From positions 1 to 64,000 of the forward strand of contig JAFAZK010000221.1 of the NCBI GenBank assembly GCA_019239825.1: a stretch of DNA of 64,000 nt. Direction: 5' to 3'. The notes under the pieces are model-generated. The model was not told where the DNA came from. It was given only the letters and a program-made list of their open reading frames with translations, and made no database searches. The position numbers and the translations under genes are program-made. Source of the stretch: Verrucomicrobiota bacterium. GTDB lineage: Bacteria; Verrucomicrobiota; Verrucomicrobiia; Chthoniobacterales; JAFAMB01. Shown piece by piece: positions 8,409 to 16,706 of the stretch (positions are counted from its first letter, which is position 1; each line of letters starts with the position of its first letter).

Positions 8409-9593
8409 CTACAGTCCGAATTCCTGTTTCGCTTTGGCGAAACAATCGACCGCGAAATGGAGATCATCCATCGTGTGAGCAGCCGAGACCTGAGTCCGAA
8501 TTCGAGCCGTACCTTGCGGTACGACCGGATAAAAGAATCCGATCACATAAAGACCAAGCTCGAGCAATCGATCCGCAACCTTCTGAGCGAGCGCCGCATC
8601 GCCGATCATGACAGGTACAATCGGATGTTGACCCGGGCGAATTGTTAGCCCGCGCTCGGTCAATGCTTTCCGGAAAAACTGGGTGCTACTCTCCAAACGA
8701 TCACGCAGCTCGGTTGAGCGCGTAACGATCTCGATCGCTTTCACCGAGGCCGCGACGATGCTGGGCGTTATACTGTTGGAAAACAGGTACGGCCTCGAAC
8801 GCTGGCGCAACAATTCGACGATGGCTTTACGCCCGGTCGTATAACCACCGCTACCACCACCCAAAGCTTTTCCCAAAGTTCCCGTAATGACATCAATTCG
8901 GCCCTCTACTCCGCAGTGTTCGGGCGTTCCTCTGCCGGTTTTACCGAGAAAGCCGGCGGCATGACATTCATCGACCATCACTAGCGCCTGGTATTTCTCC
9001 GCTAGATCGCAAATGCCGGCGAGATTCGCGATCGTGCCATCCATTGAAAAAACGCCGTCTGTCGCGATCAACCGAAAACGGGCCGTCTTGGCCTCAACCA
9101 GCTTGGCTTCAAGATCGGCCATGTCATTGTGCTGATAACGGAACCGCTGTGCTTTGCACAATCGGACGCCGTCGATAATTGAAGCATGATTTAAGGCGTC
9201 GCTGATTACCGCGTCCTCAGCCCCAAGCAGCGTCTCAAACAGACCTCCGTTGGCGTCAAAGCAGCTCCCGTACAGGATCGTATCATCCGTACCGTGAAAT
9301 CGAGTGAGCGCCGCCTCGAGTTCCTTATGGATCTCCTGCGTTCCACAAATAAACCGAACAGAAGCCAGACCGAATCCCCAACGGTCCAACGCCTCTTTGG
9401 CGGCCTGAATCACTTCTGGATGATCCGCCAACCCAAGATAATTGTTCGCACAAAGATTCAGAACCTCTCGTCCATCGCTCGTCGCGATATGAGCGCGTTG
9501 CGGAGTACTCAGAAACCGTTCTCTCTTATAAAGCCCTTGGGAGCGAATTGAGCTGATTTGCTCATTCAGATGGGATTCGAAGCCATTCAGCAT
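8409..9593 (-). CDS. kbl: Glycine C-acetyltransferase (2-amino-3-ketobutyrate CoA ligase)
   Basis: PLP-dependent alpha-oxoamine synthase that cleaves 2-amino-3-oxobutyrate with CoA to glycine and acetyl-CoA in threonine breakdown. From the ATG at 9593 it has 394 residues, the normal length. Visible features are [14 protein letters not shown], the Kbl-type [13 protein letters not shown], the stacking His in [24 protein letters not shown], and the PLP lysine K242 in [13 protein letters not shown]. An in-frame TTG at 9611 would add six residues, but I prefer the ATG. Threonine dehydrogenase (tdh), its usual partner, is not adjacent. Its relative bioF lies at 2278; the FICGTQ and GTLGKALGG motifs separate the two. 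Confidence 0.92.
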   Translation of the reverse strand: MLNGFESHLNEQISSIRSQGLYKRERFLSTPQRAHIATSDGREVLNLCANNYLGLADHPEVIQAAKEALDRWGFGLASVRFICGTQEIHKELEAALTRFHGTDDTILYGSCFDANGGLFETLLGAEDAVISDALNHASIIDGVRLCKAQRFRYQHNDMADLEAKLVEAKTARFRLIATDGVFSMDGTIANLAGICDLAEKYQALVMVDECHAAGFLGKTGRGTPEHCGVEGRIDVITGTLGKALGGGSGGYTTGRKAIVELLRQRSRPYLFSNSITPSIVAASVKAIEIVTRSTELRDRLESSTQFFRKALTERGLTIRPGQHPIVPVMIGDAALAQKVADRLLELGLYVIGFFYPVVPQGTARIRTQVSAAHTMDDLHFAVDCFAKAKQEFGL

Positions 9594-9616
9594 GGCGTAT
9601 TGATAGCGCAATACGC

Positions 9617-9910
9617 AAAGGAGTTCGAGGAGTTCAAGAAAGGGTTCTGGAGGGGAGCCGCTTTAAAACATGCTCAACCGCTAACGGCATTCTGCACTAT
9701 CGCGGGTTCGTCCGGGAAATGTGAAAGCAGGCGGCTCCCGCGAATTACCCAGCGTGCGTTTCTGCCTAACATGTTCTTTTTTTTGGCATCAAGCAGGATG
9801 CAAGCGATAGAACTGCTATACGTCGAGACGTTCCGGGGAGCCCCCTCCTGCTGATGCGTAGAGCTGCCAAATTGTGAAGCGGTTCCCCTCCAGGCGGCCC
9901 TTGAACTCCT
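9617..9910. repeat. Paired short-word array flanking a family A element
   Basis: AGGAGTTCGAGGAGTTCAAG at about 9620-9639 is matched by CTTGAACTCCT at 9900-9910. The two arms enclose the family A copy at 9647-9893 as an outermost inverted pair. Confidence 0.6.
9647..9893. repeat. Family A nested palindromic repeat (copy 2)
   Basis: The outer arms are CTGGAGGGGAGCCGCTTT (9647-9664) and AAGCGGTTCCCCTCCAG (9877-9893). The inner left arm is GCAGGCGGCTCCCGCGA (9727-9743), with a degraded partner around 9829-9850. It fills most of the space between kbl and the OPT transporter, which diverge from it. A plus-strand open frame of about 98 codons here is repeat sequence. Confidence 0.75.
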
Positions 9911-9944
9911 TTTTTCCTTTACTTCCCCATTACCTTTTCGGCAG

Positions 9945-11939
9945 TTGTGCCAGATGGGCCAAATACCCGCTCAGAACGGCCGGCCGGTCGAGCTCACAAT
10001 CCGCGGACTAATTTTAGGGGCTGCGATCACGCTGGTGTTCACGGCGGCGAATGTTTACCTGGGCCTTAAAGTAGGGCTTACCTTTGCCTCTTCCATCCCT
10101 GCAGCAGTGATCTCGATGGCAGTACTGCGGTTCTTCAAGAACTCTACCATCGAAGAAAACAACATCGTCCAGACCGTTGCATCCGCGGCGGGCACGCTTT
10201 CGTCCATCATCTTCGTGCTGCCCGGTCTCGTCATGGTTGGTTGGTGGACCGGTTTCCCGTTCTGGACTTCCTTCGGCATCTGCGCAGTCGGCGGGATTCT
10301 CGGCGTGATGTATACCGTGCCGCTCCGCCGGGCGATGGTTGTCGACTCTCCGCTGCCCTATCCCGAAGGGGTCGCCGCTGCCGAAGTACTTAAAGTGGGC
10401 GCCGGAGGCAGTAGCGGAACCAGAAAAGAAACCCAAGCCGGACTGATTTCCGTTATCAGTGGTTCGCTGCTTTCTTTTGGTTTCTCACTGGTCGTCGCAA
10501 TGCGGCTCTTTGCGGACCAATTGGTCGCGTTTTTTCGGATGGGAGCTGCGGTGACCGGCTGCGGGAGCTCTCTATCCCTGGCTTTATTCGGCGTAGGGCA
10601 TTTAGTGGGTCTCTCTGTCGGACTCGCCATTCTCGTGGGTTTAGTAATTGCCTGGGGAATTGCTACTCCGATTCTCACCGCCCTCCATCCAGCGGACGGC
10701 TCGGCTGCACAAGTTGGTCTCGCCGTCTGGAAGAGTCAGGTCCGCTTAATTGGCGCCGGCACAATCGGAGTCGCCGCTATCTGGACGTTAGCAAAAATGG
10801 TAGAACCGATCTGGCTCGGTTTGTTATCAGCCTTTAAACAAGCGTTACATTCCCGCGCCGCTACCGGCCCACTTTCGCGAACTGATCAAGACATCCCGAT
10901 TACGATCGTCGCGGCGATTTGTCTCATTGCGGTAGTGCCGATCGCTTTCCTACTCATCTCCTTTCTCTCAGGAACCCCGCTCCAGGATAAATTGATCCCG
11001 CTTACGGTTACCGGCGTGATTTACGTCGTGATTGCTGGATTCCTGGTGGCAGCCATCTGTGGTTACATGGCGGGCCTTATCGGTTCCTCGAACAGTCCGC
11101 TCTCCGGAGTAGGTATCTTGGCGGTCATTGGCGCCTCTTTCCTGATGATGTTGGTCGCTCAGATTGGGCGGGGATCCGAAGGTTCGTCGGCTCTGGTCGC
11201 TTTTTCTTTGTTCGTGACGGCTATCGTTTTCTCTGTCGCCACCATATCAAACGACAACCTGCAAGACCTGAAAACAGGCCAACTCGTGAATGCCACACCC
11301 TGGCGGCAACAAGCTTCCTTAGTTGTCGGCGTTTTAGCAGGCGCAGGCGTGATTCCCCCGATCCTCGATCTACTTAACCGAGCCTATGGATTCGCCGGGG
11401 CGCCACACGTAGCCGCCGTAAGCTCACAACCGTTGCCCGCCCCTCAAGCCACGCTAATCTCGACCCTGGCAAAAGGAGTTTTGGATGGGCGATTAGAATG
11501 GGGGCTCATCGGAATCGGCGCGGCGGTTGGTGTAGTCTTGGTCGTTGTCGACGAAATGTTAGGCCTAGCCGGCAAGTTGCGTCTACCTCCTCTTTCTATC
11601 GGGATCGGCATTTATCTACCACTCACGACCACGACGCCGATTATTCTCGGAGCGATCATCGGCTGGATTTACGAGCGTGGGGTCTCCGGCAAGCCTTACG
11701 AACCCATCGCCAAACGCCTCGGTGTGTTGCTGGCATCCGGATTGATCGTAGGAGAAAGCTTGTTCGGAGTTCTTCTGGCGGCCCTAATTGTCGGCACTAG
11801 CCGCGAGACCCCACTTGCCGTAGTCGGCGATGATTTCTCGTTCGCGTCCGTGATCCTAGGCGGCCTTGCCTTCGTGATCGTGATCGTTGCGATGTATTCG
11901 GCAATCCGCCGGACCGCTGCCAAGATAGCCGAAGGCTAA
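9945..11939 (+). CDS. Oligopeptide transporter, OPT family
   Basis: A 664-residue polytopic membrane protein of the OPT superfamily, whose members take up peptides or metal-siderophore conjugates by proton symport. It begins with the family opening ELTIRGLILGAAITLVFTAA-NVYLGLKVGLTFASSIPAAV and has about 15 hydrophobic segments to the end. The SSNSPLSGVGILAV and YPEGVAAAEVLK segments are typical of the bacterial group. The frame can start at TTG 9945 or ATG 9954; only three residues differ. It is a single gene, and a family B repeat begins two bases after its stop. The substrate cannot be told from sequence. Confidence 0.88.
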   Translation: MCQMGQIPAQNGRPVELTIRGLILGAAITLVFTAANVYLGLKVGLTFASSIPAAVISMAVLRFFKNSTIEENNIVQTVASAAGTLSSIIFVLPGLVMVGWWTGFPFWTSFGICAVGGILGVMYTVPLRRAMVVDSPLPYPEGVAAAEVLKVGAGGSSGTRKETQAGLISVISGSLLSFGFSLVVAMRLFADQLVAFFRMGAAVTGCGSSLSLALFGVGHLVGLSVGLAILVGLVIAWGIATPILTALHPADGSAAQVGLAVWKSQVRLIGAGTIGVAAIWTLAKMVEPIWLGLLSAFKQALHSRAATGPLSRTDQDIPITIVAAICLIAVVPIAFLLISFLSGTPLQDKLIPLTVTGVIYVVIAGFLVAAICGYMAGLIGSSNSPLSGVGILAVIGASFLMMLVAQIGRGSEGSSALVAFSLFVTAIVFSVATISNDNLQDLKTGQLVNATPWRQQASLVVGVLAGAGVIPPILDLLNRAYGFAGAPHVAAVSSQPLPAPQATLISTLAKGVLDGRLEWGLIGIGAAVGVVLVVVDEMLGLAGKLRLPPLSIGIGIYLPLTTTTPIILGAIIGWIYERGVSGKPYEPIAKRLGVLLASGLIVGESLFGVLLAALIVGTSRETPLAVVGDDFSFASVILGGLAFVIVIVAMYSAIRRTAAKIAEG

Positions 11940-11941
11940 AT

Positions 11942-12156
11942 TGGTAGGGCGAGGCTCCCGAAAAATGTTGCCCCTTTTTAACGGAGTTACCGGAGTTTCG
12001 CCGTCAAACCGTTCGCTTGGCCCATTGGTGCGCCGAGCCGTGCCCAGCGCTAGACCACGGCTCCGCGCGCTTAACGTCCTAGCGACGCTTATTCTCGGGT
12101 CGAATATCACAAGCTTCGTTAAAGCTAGCGCTCTTTCCGCAGCCTCGCCCTACCAA
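11942..12156. repeat. Family B palindromic repeat (copy 1)
   Basis: The left end TGGTAGGGCGAGGCTCCCGA is mirrored at the right by AGCCTCGCCCTACCA. A central hairpin has arms CGCCGAGCCGTG and CACGGCTCCGCG separated by an AGCGCT-containing loop near 12040-12070. It lies between the OPT stop and the DUF72 gene and has no coding signal. Confidence 0.85.
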
Positions 12157-12194
12157 AACTTGAACTCCCCTCACTCCTTCCCGATTATCCCCAC

Positions 12195-12899
12195 ATGGAC
12201 CCATTCGTCGGCACGTCCGGTTATCAATACCCCGCCTGGCGAGGTACCTTTTATCCCGAGAAATTGGCGACCGCGAAAATGCTAAGCTTTTATGCGGAGC
12301 AATTCCGGACCACCGAGGTTAACTATTCTTTCCATCGGATCCCGAGTCCGAAGACGATTGAGGGCTGGTATCAGGCAACCACCGACGGTTTTAAGTTTGG
12401 CTTAAAGGCTCCGCAGAAAATCACGCATTGGTCAAAACTCAAAGATTGCGCGGACACCCTGAATTACTTCTTTGGGGTCATAGGAGATCTAAGCAGCAAG
12501 CTTGGCCCGATTCTGTTTCAACTGCCTCCGACCTTCAAGATGGACCTCGCGCTTTTTACTGACTTCTTGGGGCCGTTCCCCGAGAGCATTCAAGCCGCCT
12601 TCGAGTTTCGCCATGAGAGCTGGTTTGATGACTCAATTTTCGCTCTTCTGCGAAAACACAACGCCGCCCTCTGCATCGCGGAAAGCAGCGACTTTGCCGC
12701 GCCTCAGATTGCCACCGCTAATTTCGGTTACCTCAGGCTAAGACGCGAAGATTACCAATCGGCCGATATCGACCGCTGGGCAAAATTCGCCCAAGCACAA
12801 CAGGGTCAATGGAAGGAAACATTTATTTACTTCAAGCACGAAGAAAGCGGCATCGGACCGAAGCTGGCAAAACAGATGATTGAGCGCCTTGGAAAATGA
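12195..12899 (+). CDS. DUF72 (YecE-like) family protein
   Basis: A 234-residue protein of the DUF72 family, a TIM-barrel-like fold of unknown biochemical role in many bacteria and archaea. Conserved features are the opening FVGTSGYQYPAWRGTFYPEK, the FRTTEVNYSFHRIPSPKTIE segment, then FGLKAPQKITHW, GPILFQLPPTFKMD and AFEFRHESWFD. The carboxy end carries the usual FIYFKHEESG and ends in a short basic helix. The ATG follows GATTATCCCCAC with no Shine-Dalgarno site. No functional partner lies next to it. Confidence 0.88.
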   Translation: MDPFVGTSGYQYPAWRGTFYPEKLATAKMLSFYAEQFRTTEVNYSFHRIPSPKTIEGWYQATTDGFKFGLKAPQKITHWSKLKDCADTLNYFFGVIGDLSSKLGPILFQLPPTFKMDLALFTDFLGPFPESIQAAFEFRHESWFDDSIFALLRKHNAALCIAESSDFAAPQIATANFGYLRLRREDYQSADIDRWAKFAQAQQGQWKETFIYFKHEESGIGPKLAKQMIERLGK

Positions 12900-12970
12900 G
12901 GGCGGGCGGGACGGGGCGTGCCGGTGTATGGGCGTTTTAGCAGGGGGCCCGTCCGTGGACTCTGCGTCAG

Positions 12971-13045
12971 CATAGGACTTATACGACCTATATGACATAT
13001 AGGTCGTGCTCGTATACGTCCCATAGGTCATATAGGTCCTATCGG
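12971..13045. repeat. Paired short-word array, word GACCTATAT
   Basis: CATAGGACTTATACGACCTA at 12971-12990 and the following ATGACATATAGG are mirrored by CCCATAGGTCATATAGGTCC (13020-13039). The arms are close together between two convergent genes, so a transcript from either side could fold here. Confidence 0.7.
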
Positions 13046-13093
13046 TTTGTCCGCCCATGGCAGGCTCCCCTCCAGGATTTCCCGCTTCACGGC

Positions 13094-13621
13094 TTACGAT
13101 GGCTTCGAGAGAACCTTCAGCACATCTGCTGCCTGTGCATCCGTGCTCGCCTTCGTATCGAACCAGATCAATTTCCCATCTTTAAATAGATAGGCTTGCC
13201 GGGTAGCATACGCGTTCTTGAAAAGTGGCACGCCAAAGGCGCCTATCACTTTCTTATCTGTATCAGACAACAGCTCGAAAGGCAGATGGTCCTTCTCCGC
13301 AAACTCTTTTTGGGCATCGACGGTATCGACGCTAACGCCAAAAATCTTAACACCTTTCTGCTGCAGCTCGGTGTAGGAATCGCGCAGACTGCAGGCTTGG
13401 GCGGTACAACCCTCAGTCATCGCTTTTGGATAGAAATAAACCAAGGTGTACCCGGTCTTGTTTTCGCCGAGATTCACATCCTGCCCATTCTGATCTTTGG
13501 CGGCAACCGCAGGGATCGGATCCCCTAATTTCAGTTTGCCATTGCTTTGCTCGTCGGACGCTCCCAGGGCGCCGAATCCCAAACCCGCCGACAACAGAGA
13601 CGTAATGAAGAGAGATTTCAT
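13094..13621 (-). CDS. Exported Bcp-type peroxiredoxin
   Basis: A 175-residue thioredoxin-fold thiol peroxidase that reduces hydrogen peroxide or organic peroxides. The start at 13621 is supported by GGAGG six bases upstream (13628-13632), one of the few good Shine-Dalgarno sites in the window; starting there also places the signal peptide (residues 1-21, FITSLLSAGLGFGALG) at the very amino end. The peroxidatic cysteine is C72 in TEGCTAQAC and the resolving cysteine is C77, the five-residue spacing of Bcp/PrxQ. The usual proline before the first Cys motif is E70 here. Export is unusual, because most Bcp proteins are cytoplasmic. No reductant gene is adjacent. Confidence 0.88.
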   Translation of the reverse strand: MKSLFITSLLSAGLGFGALGASDEQSNGKLKLGDPIPAVAAKDQNGQDVNLGENKTGYTLVYFYPKAMTEGCTAQACSLRDSYTELQQKGVKIFGVSVDTVDAQKEFAEKDHLPFELLSDTDKKVIGAFGVPLFKNAYATRQAYLFKDGKLIWFDTKASTDAQAADVLKVLSKPS

Positions 13622-13627
13622 GAATGA

Positions 13628-13632
13628 CCTCC
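13628..13632 (-). promoter_or_regulatory. Shine-Dalgarno site fixing the peroxiredoxin start
   Basis: GGAGG on the minus strand, six bases before the ATG at 13621. It favours this start over an in-frame one nine codons upstream at 13648. Confidence 0.65.
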
Positions 13633-13693
13633 GTGAATGGACATTCAATCCGCGCTGGTCGTGGTAAAGTCAAGACGCACGCCGGCCACTTAA

Positions 13694-13792
13694 GCAAGTA
13701 AGCAGTAAGCAGTGAGCAGAGGAGAAACGTGGACGATCGTAATTGATCAGTGGTCACCGAATTCCTGCTTACCGCTCACTGCTTACTATTGC
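13694..13792. repeat. Paired short-word array, word AGTAAGC
   Basis: AGTAAGCAGTAAGCAGTGAG (from 13698) is mirrored by TGCTTACCGCTCACTGCTTA (13766-13785), with about 40 bases between arms. It lies between the peroxiredoxin and GH1 genes, which face the same way. Confidence 0.75.
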
Positions 13793-13813
13793 AATTCGGT
13801 GCGCTTCTTGGAA

Positions 13814-15871
13814 CTAAGGCTGACTTGGTGCTGGCGCCTCGTCGGCAGACTCCTCCCGAATCACCTGTTTATACATTTCCGAACTGGCGGTCGGCACCCG
13901 CTTGAGCGCAGGATCATTGTCCAAATCGATGTGATATAGCCCAAAATCGCTAGCCGGCCCAAACTGTAGGCCCCATTCCCGATTTGAAGTGATACTCCAA
14001 CAAATGTAGCCAGCCACCGGGATGCCGATTGCTCGAGCGCGGGTCACTTCTCGGATGTGAGACCGCAAGTATTGCTCACGGGTGTGATTGTCGGCCTCTT
14101 CGATACATCCGTTCTCAATAATTAAGATTTCTTTGTCGGGAAACCAGCGATGTAAACGCGATAATGCTCTTAACAACCCAGGAGAATCTACCGGCGCGTC
14201 ATCGAACCGGCTCATGGACGCATCGATTAACTGGTGGACACGATGTAATTCGAAGCTGTCGATTCCCCAATAGTAATCGAGCCCAACAAAATCCTGCTGA
14301 CCGGCGCATTCCTTGGGACAGAACAATTCCGGCAATCTTCCGGCCATCCCCAAATGCCACCAGTTACTATTCAAAATGGTGCCTAACACGCTGCAGACCT
14401 TAAGTACCGGTTCAAAAAAATGAAGCCACGAGCGAAGCGAGTTCACCCGTTCGTCCATCCGTAGAAGTTCGAATTCTACGCAGCCGGCCCGGCCAAAGAT
14501 TCGTTCTCCTACCTGTTCGGCCAGCTCGAGTTCTTTCTTCAATCGTTCCGGCAACGAATCCGCATTTGGATCGAAAGTGACACCTACTCGGAGATGGCCC
14601 CGACTCCGAATGGCGTCAATCGATCGGCCATGAACAGGCGTTCCTGCCGGTAAGTTCCCAGCCACCACCGCGTTGACCAGGTTCAACAGATCCGGGTTAC
14701 CCCGGGCGACAGCAACGGCGCAGTCTCTTTGATCCAAAGGATCATCCAACATCTCGAGGGAATCAGAAAGTCCGACGTGCGTAATCCTTACCTCGTCAGC
14801 AAGGAAGCCATCAATCCACCCCGCCTCCAAAGCCTCCAAACCGTTATGATGAGTCTCAAACGGTCGGGGCAAGCAGCCAGGCGCTAGCCGGGCCAGCGTA
14901 CGATTGGCAACGGAACCGCGTACGTAACCAACTCGGTGACCGTTCAGATCAGCCAACTTCGTGACGCCGCTTCGCTTTCTTACCACCAAACGCTCGATGC
15001 TCTCATCGTATGACTTCGAAAATGCCACCTTCGCTGCTCGTTCCCGAGTCGGTGCGAATTGGGCAATCACCAGATCGACCGAGGTTGGCGGCGGTACCGG
15101 TGGTTCAGCCACGATCTTTGATCGTCGTTCGAATTGTTTCTTGGAACGAGTACGTGTCGCTACAAAATCAATACACCATTGCAACGCTGTCGGCAGCCCG
15201 AGCACGAAGGGATTTGCCCCGACTTTAGCCGCTGGATTTTTCCGGTGAATGGTTTCCCTGGCCAATCGGTGCCCCACAAAGATGTTACGAACTAACTGCG
15301 CCGCTCGGTCCAACTGCATCGAAAGCGTGAGCTCAGGTCCGCCACCCGGCGGAACCAGATACGTCTCCTGCCACCACGGCTTTACATAACCGTAAACCAA
15401 TAGATTCGGCTCATTAAAACTGATCCAATAAGGAACCAAATCGCCGATCGCCTCTACCACCTGAGCGACATAAGCCTGGTACCAGATAGGAAAGTTCTTT
15501 GAAATCATTCCCCCTCGCTCTTGCACATGTACCGGCCAGGTAAAATGATGGAGCGTCACCAGCGGCAACATCCCGGCATCGCAGATCGCGGAAGCAATCT
15601 GCCGGTAGTGCTCCAGCGCAGAAGTATCGTATCGACTCGGCGCGGGTTCCACCCGCGACCAGGCAATCGAAAATCGGAAAATTTTGCATCCGAGGTCGCG
15701 CGCAAGACCGATATCCTCAGGGTAGCGATTCCAAAAATCGGTCGCTTTTCCCCGTAAAGTTTGGCCCGCTAGCCGTTCCCATTCGTCTCGGAAATCCGGG
15801 AGGGTCGAATCAAAGGCCTCGGCCTGATGATCTGCCGTCGCCACGCCAAATAGAAGCTTCGGTAAGTTCAA
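13814..15871 (-). CDS. GH1 glycosidase with an inserted solute-binding-protein-like domain
   Basis: 685 residues, against about 450 for ordinary GH1 beta-glycosidases. Residues 1-225 are the first part of the (beta/alpha)8 barrel (LLFGVATADHQAEAF, TLHHFTWPVHVQERGG) with acid/base E154 in FNEPN. Residues ~490-670 are the rest, with DFVGLDYYWG, the nucleophile E586 in LIIENGC, and CWSITSNREWG. Between them, ~262-480 resembles SBP_bac_3 amino-acid-binding proteins, but in permuted order. Its C-terminal two thirds come first (TRERAAKVAFSKSYDES, LADLNGHRVGYVRGS, LEAGWIDGFLADE); its amino third follows (GHLRVGVTFDPNAD, CVEFELLRMDERVNSL). No signal peptide is visible, so it is probably cytoplasmic. 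The TTG start at 15871 abuts a short-word repeat. All catalytic residues appear intact. Ligand-regulated hydrolysis is inference. Confidence 0.82.
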   Translation of the reverse strand: MNLPKLLFGVATADHQAEAFDSTLPDFRDEWERLAGQTLRGKATDFWNRYPEDIGLARDLGCKIFRFSIAWSRVEPAPSRYDTSALEHYRQIASAICDAGMLPLVTLHHFTWPVHVQERGGMISKNFPIWYQAYVAQVVEAIGDLVPYWISFNEPNLLVYGYVKPWWQETYLVPPGGGPELTLSMQLDRAAQLVRNIFVGHRLARETIHRKNPAAKVGANPFVLGLPTALQWCIDFVATRTRSKKQFERRSKIVAEPPVPPPTSVDLVIAQFAPTRERAAKVAFSKSYDESIERLVVRKRSGVTKLADLNGHRVGYVRGSVANRTLARLAPGCLPRPFETHHNGLEALEAGWIDGFLADEVRITHVGLSDSLEMLDDPLDQRDCAVAVARGNPDLLNLVNAVVAGNLPAGTPVHGRSIDAIRSRGHLRVGVTFDPNADSLPERLKKELELAEQVGERIFGRAGCVEFELLRMDERVNSLRSWLHFFEPVLKVCSVLGTILNSNWWHLGMAGRLPELFCPKECAGQQDFVGLDYYWGIDSFELHRVHQLIDASMSRFDDAPVDSPGLLRALSRLHRWFPDKEILIIENGCIEEADNHTREQYLRSHIREVTRARAIGIPVAGYICWSITSNREWGLQFGPASDFGLYHIDLDNDPALKRVPTASSEMYKQVIREESADEAPAPSQP

Positions 15872-16009
15872 TGGAGTTCAAGGAGTTACAGGAGTTCAGG
15901 AGATCATTATCGAAAGCGCTGGGCAACTCTTACGTGCGGCCATCAATAAGCTTGTTTATTCTTCCTATTCCGCCGGGCGCGCCACCCTCGAACTCCTCGA
16001 ACTCCTCAA
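15868..16009. repeat. Paired short-word array, word GGAGTTCA
   Basis: ATGGAGTTCAAGGAGTTACA (15871-15890) and GGAGTTCAGGAG are mirrored by CTCGAACTCCTCGAACTCCT (15987-16006). The array spans the region between the divergent GH1 and monooxygenase-fold genes and touches the GH1 start codon. Confidence 0.7.
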
Positions 16010-16038
16010 TCTGCGATTGCTATTCTGTCCGCTATGGC

Positions 16039-16048
16039 GGAGGAGAAG
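16039..16048 (+). promoter_or_regulatory. Shine-Dalgarno site fixing the ABM-domain gene start
   Basis: GGAGGAGAAG lies just before the ATG at 16051. It rules out a longer in-frame start at 15871, which would translate the short-word repeat. Confidence 0.7.
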
Positions 16049-16050
16049 AC

Positions 16051-16386
16051 ATGAATCCTCTGTTGTCACAGATTCGTGGACAACTACCAAATGAGACCGT
16101 TCCATTTGGATTGTTGTTTCGAGCCAAGATTATCGAAGGCAAAAGAGTGGCGTTTATCGACGCCGCGCGAGTGGCTCAAGAAGCGACGCAGAAAGAACCT
16201 GGCAATATTTTCTATCGATTCTTCTGGGATGCGCAGGACCCTTTGCAATACGTTTTACTTGAGGCTTGGCAAGACTTTGGGGCCCTAGCATCGCATTTTG
16301 AAAGCAGTCATTTCAGTCGATTCGGCGAAGAAGTCCAATCGTTAAGGGAAGGATCCCCGACGATTGAAGTGTTGTTGGATCTTTGA
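16051..16386 (+). CDS. Antibiotic biosynthesis monooxygenase (ABM) fold protein
   Basis: A 111-residue protein of the dimeric alpha/beta-barrel ABM family (YgiN-like quinol monooxygenases and related proteins). It opens FGLLFRAKIIEGKRVAFIDA, continues with a helix carrying EATQKEPGNIFYRFFWDAQD, and ends with LLEAWQDFGALASHFESSHF, the typical EXW..xxAxxxHxxxxHF pattern. Members oxidise quinols or act on polyketide-like substrates without cofactors, and some are only ligand-binding, so a specific reaction cannot be assigned. The GGAGGAG ribosome site decides the start. Upstream is the divergent GH1 gene; downstream is a family B repeat. Confidence 0.78.
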   Translation: MNPLLSQIRGQLPNETVPFGLLFRAKIIEGKRVAFIDAARVAQEATQKEPGNIFYRFFWDAQDPLQYVLLEAWQDFGALASHFESSHFSRFGEEVQSLREGSPTIEVLLDL

Positions 16387-16387
16387 A

Positions 16388-16706
16388 GACGAGCGCCTGC
16401 CAAACTTGGTAGGACGAGGCTCCCGTATAACCCAAGGCTGTCCTCAGGGGCATAAAACTTTTGCCGCCCACCGTGAGCTGCGCCAATACCCGTGCCGAGC
16501 CGTTGGTTCCACCACGTGTCAGGATTCCAAAACGCAATCACGAATCACCCAAGATAGCCGTGATGAGCGAGGCATAACGCTGGGTCCAACGGCTCGGCGA
16601 CGCAGTGTTCTGTCAAACGTTGAGTTTTACAGCCCGATTTTCCGCTGCTAAACCGCCAGGCCGTTCGGGAGCCTCGCCCTACCAAGTTTCGCAGGCGCTC
16701 GTCTCA
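16388..16706. repeat. Family B palindromic repeat (copy 2) with extended arms
   Basis: The core runs from TTGGTAGGACGAGGCTCCCG (16406-16425) to CGGGAGCCTCGCCCTACCAA (16666-16685). The inverted symmetry extends outward: GACGAGCGCCTGC at 16388-16400 pairs with GCAGGCGCTCGTC near 16691-16703. Inner hairpin arms are GCCGAGCCGTTGG and CCAACGGCTCGGC. It is the longest copy and its right end reaches the MFS stop codon region. Confidence 0.85.

Noticed and set aside
9558-9854. Plus-strand frame of about 98 codons
   Set aside because: It lies wholly within the short-word array and family A element.
10014-10678. Minus-strand frames opposite the OPT transporter
   Set aside because: Shadow frames of a strongly supported membrane protein gene, with no family likeness of their own.
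15871-16050. Amino-terminal extension of the ABM-domain protein
   Set aside because: It translates the short-word array; the Shine-Dalgarno site before 16051 decides the start.
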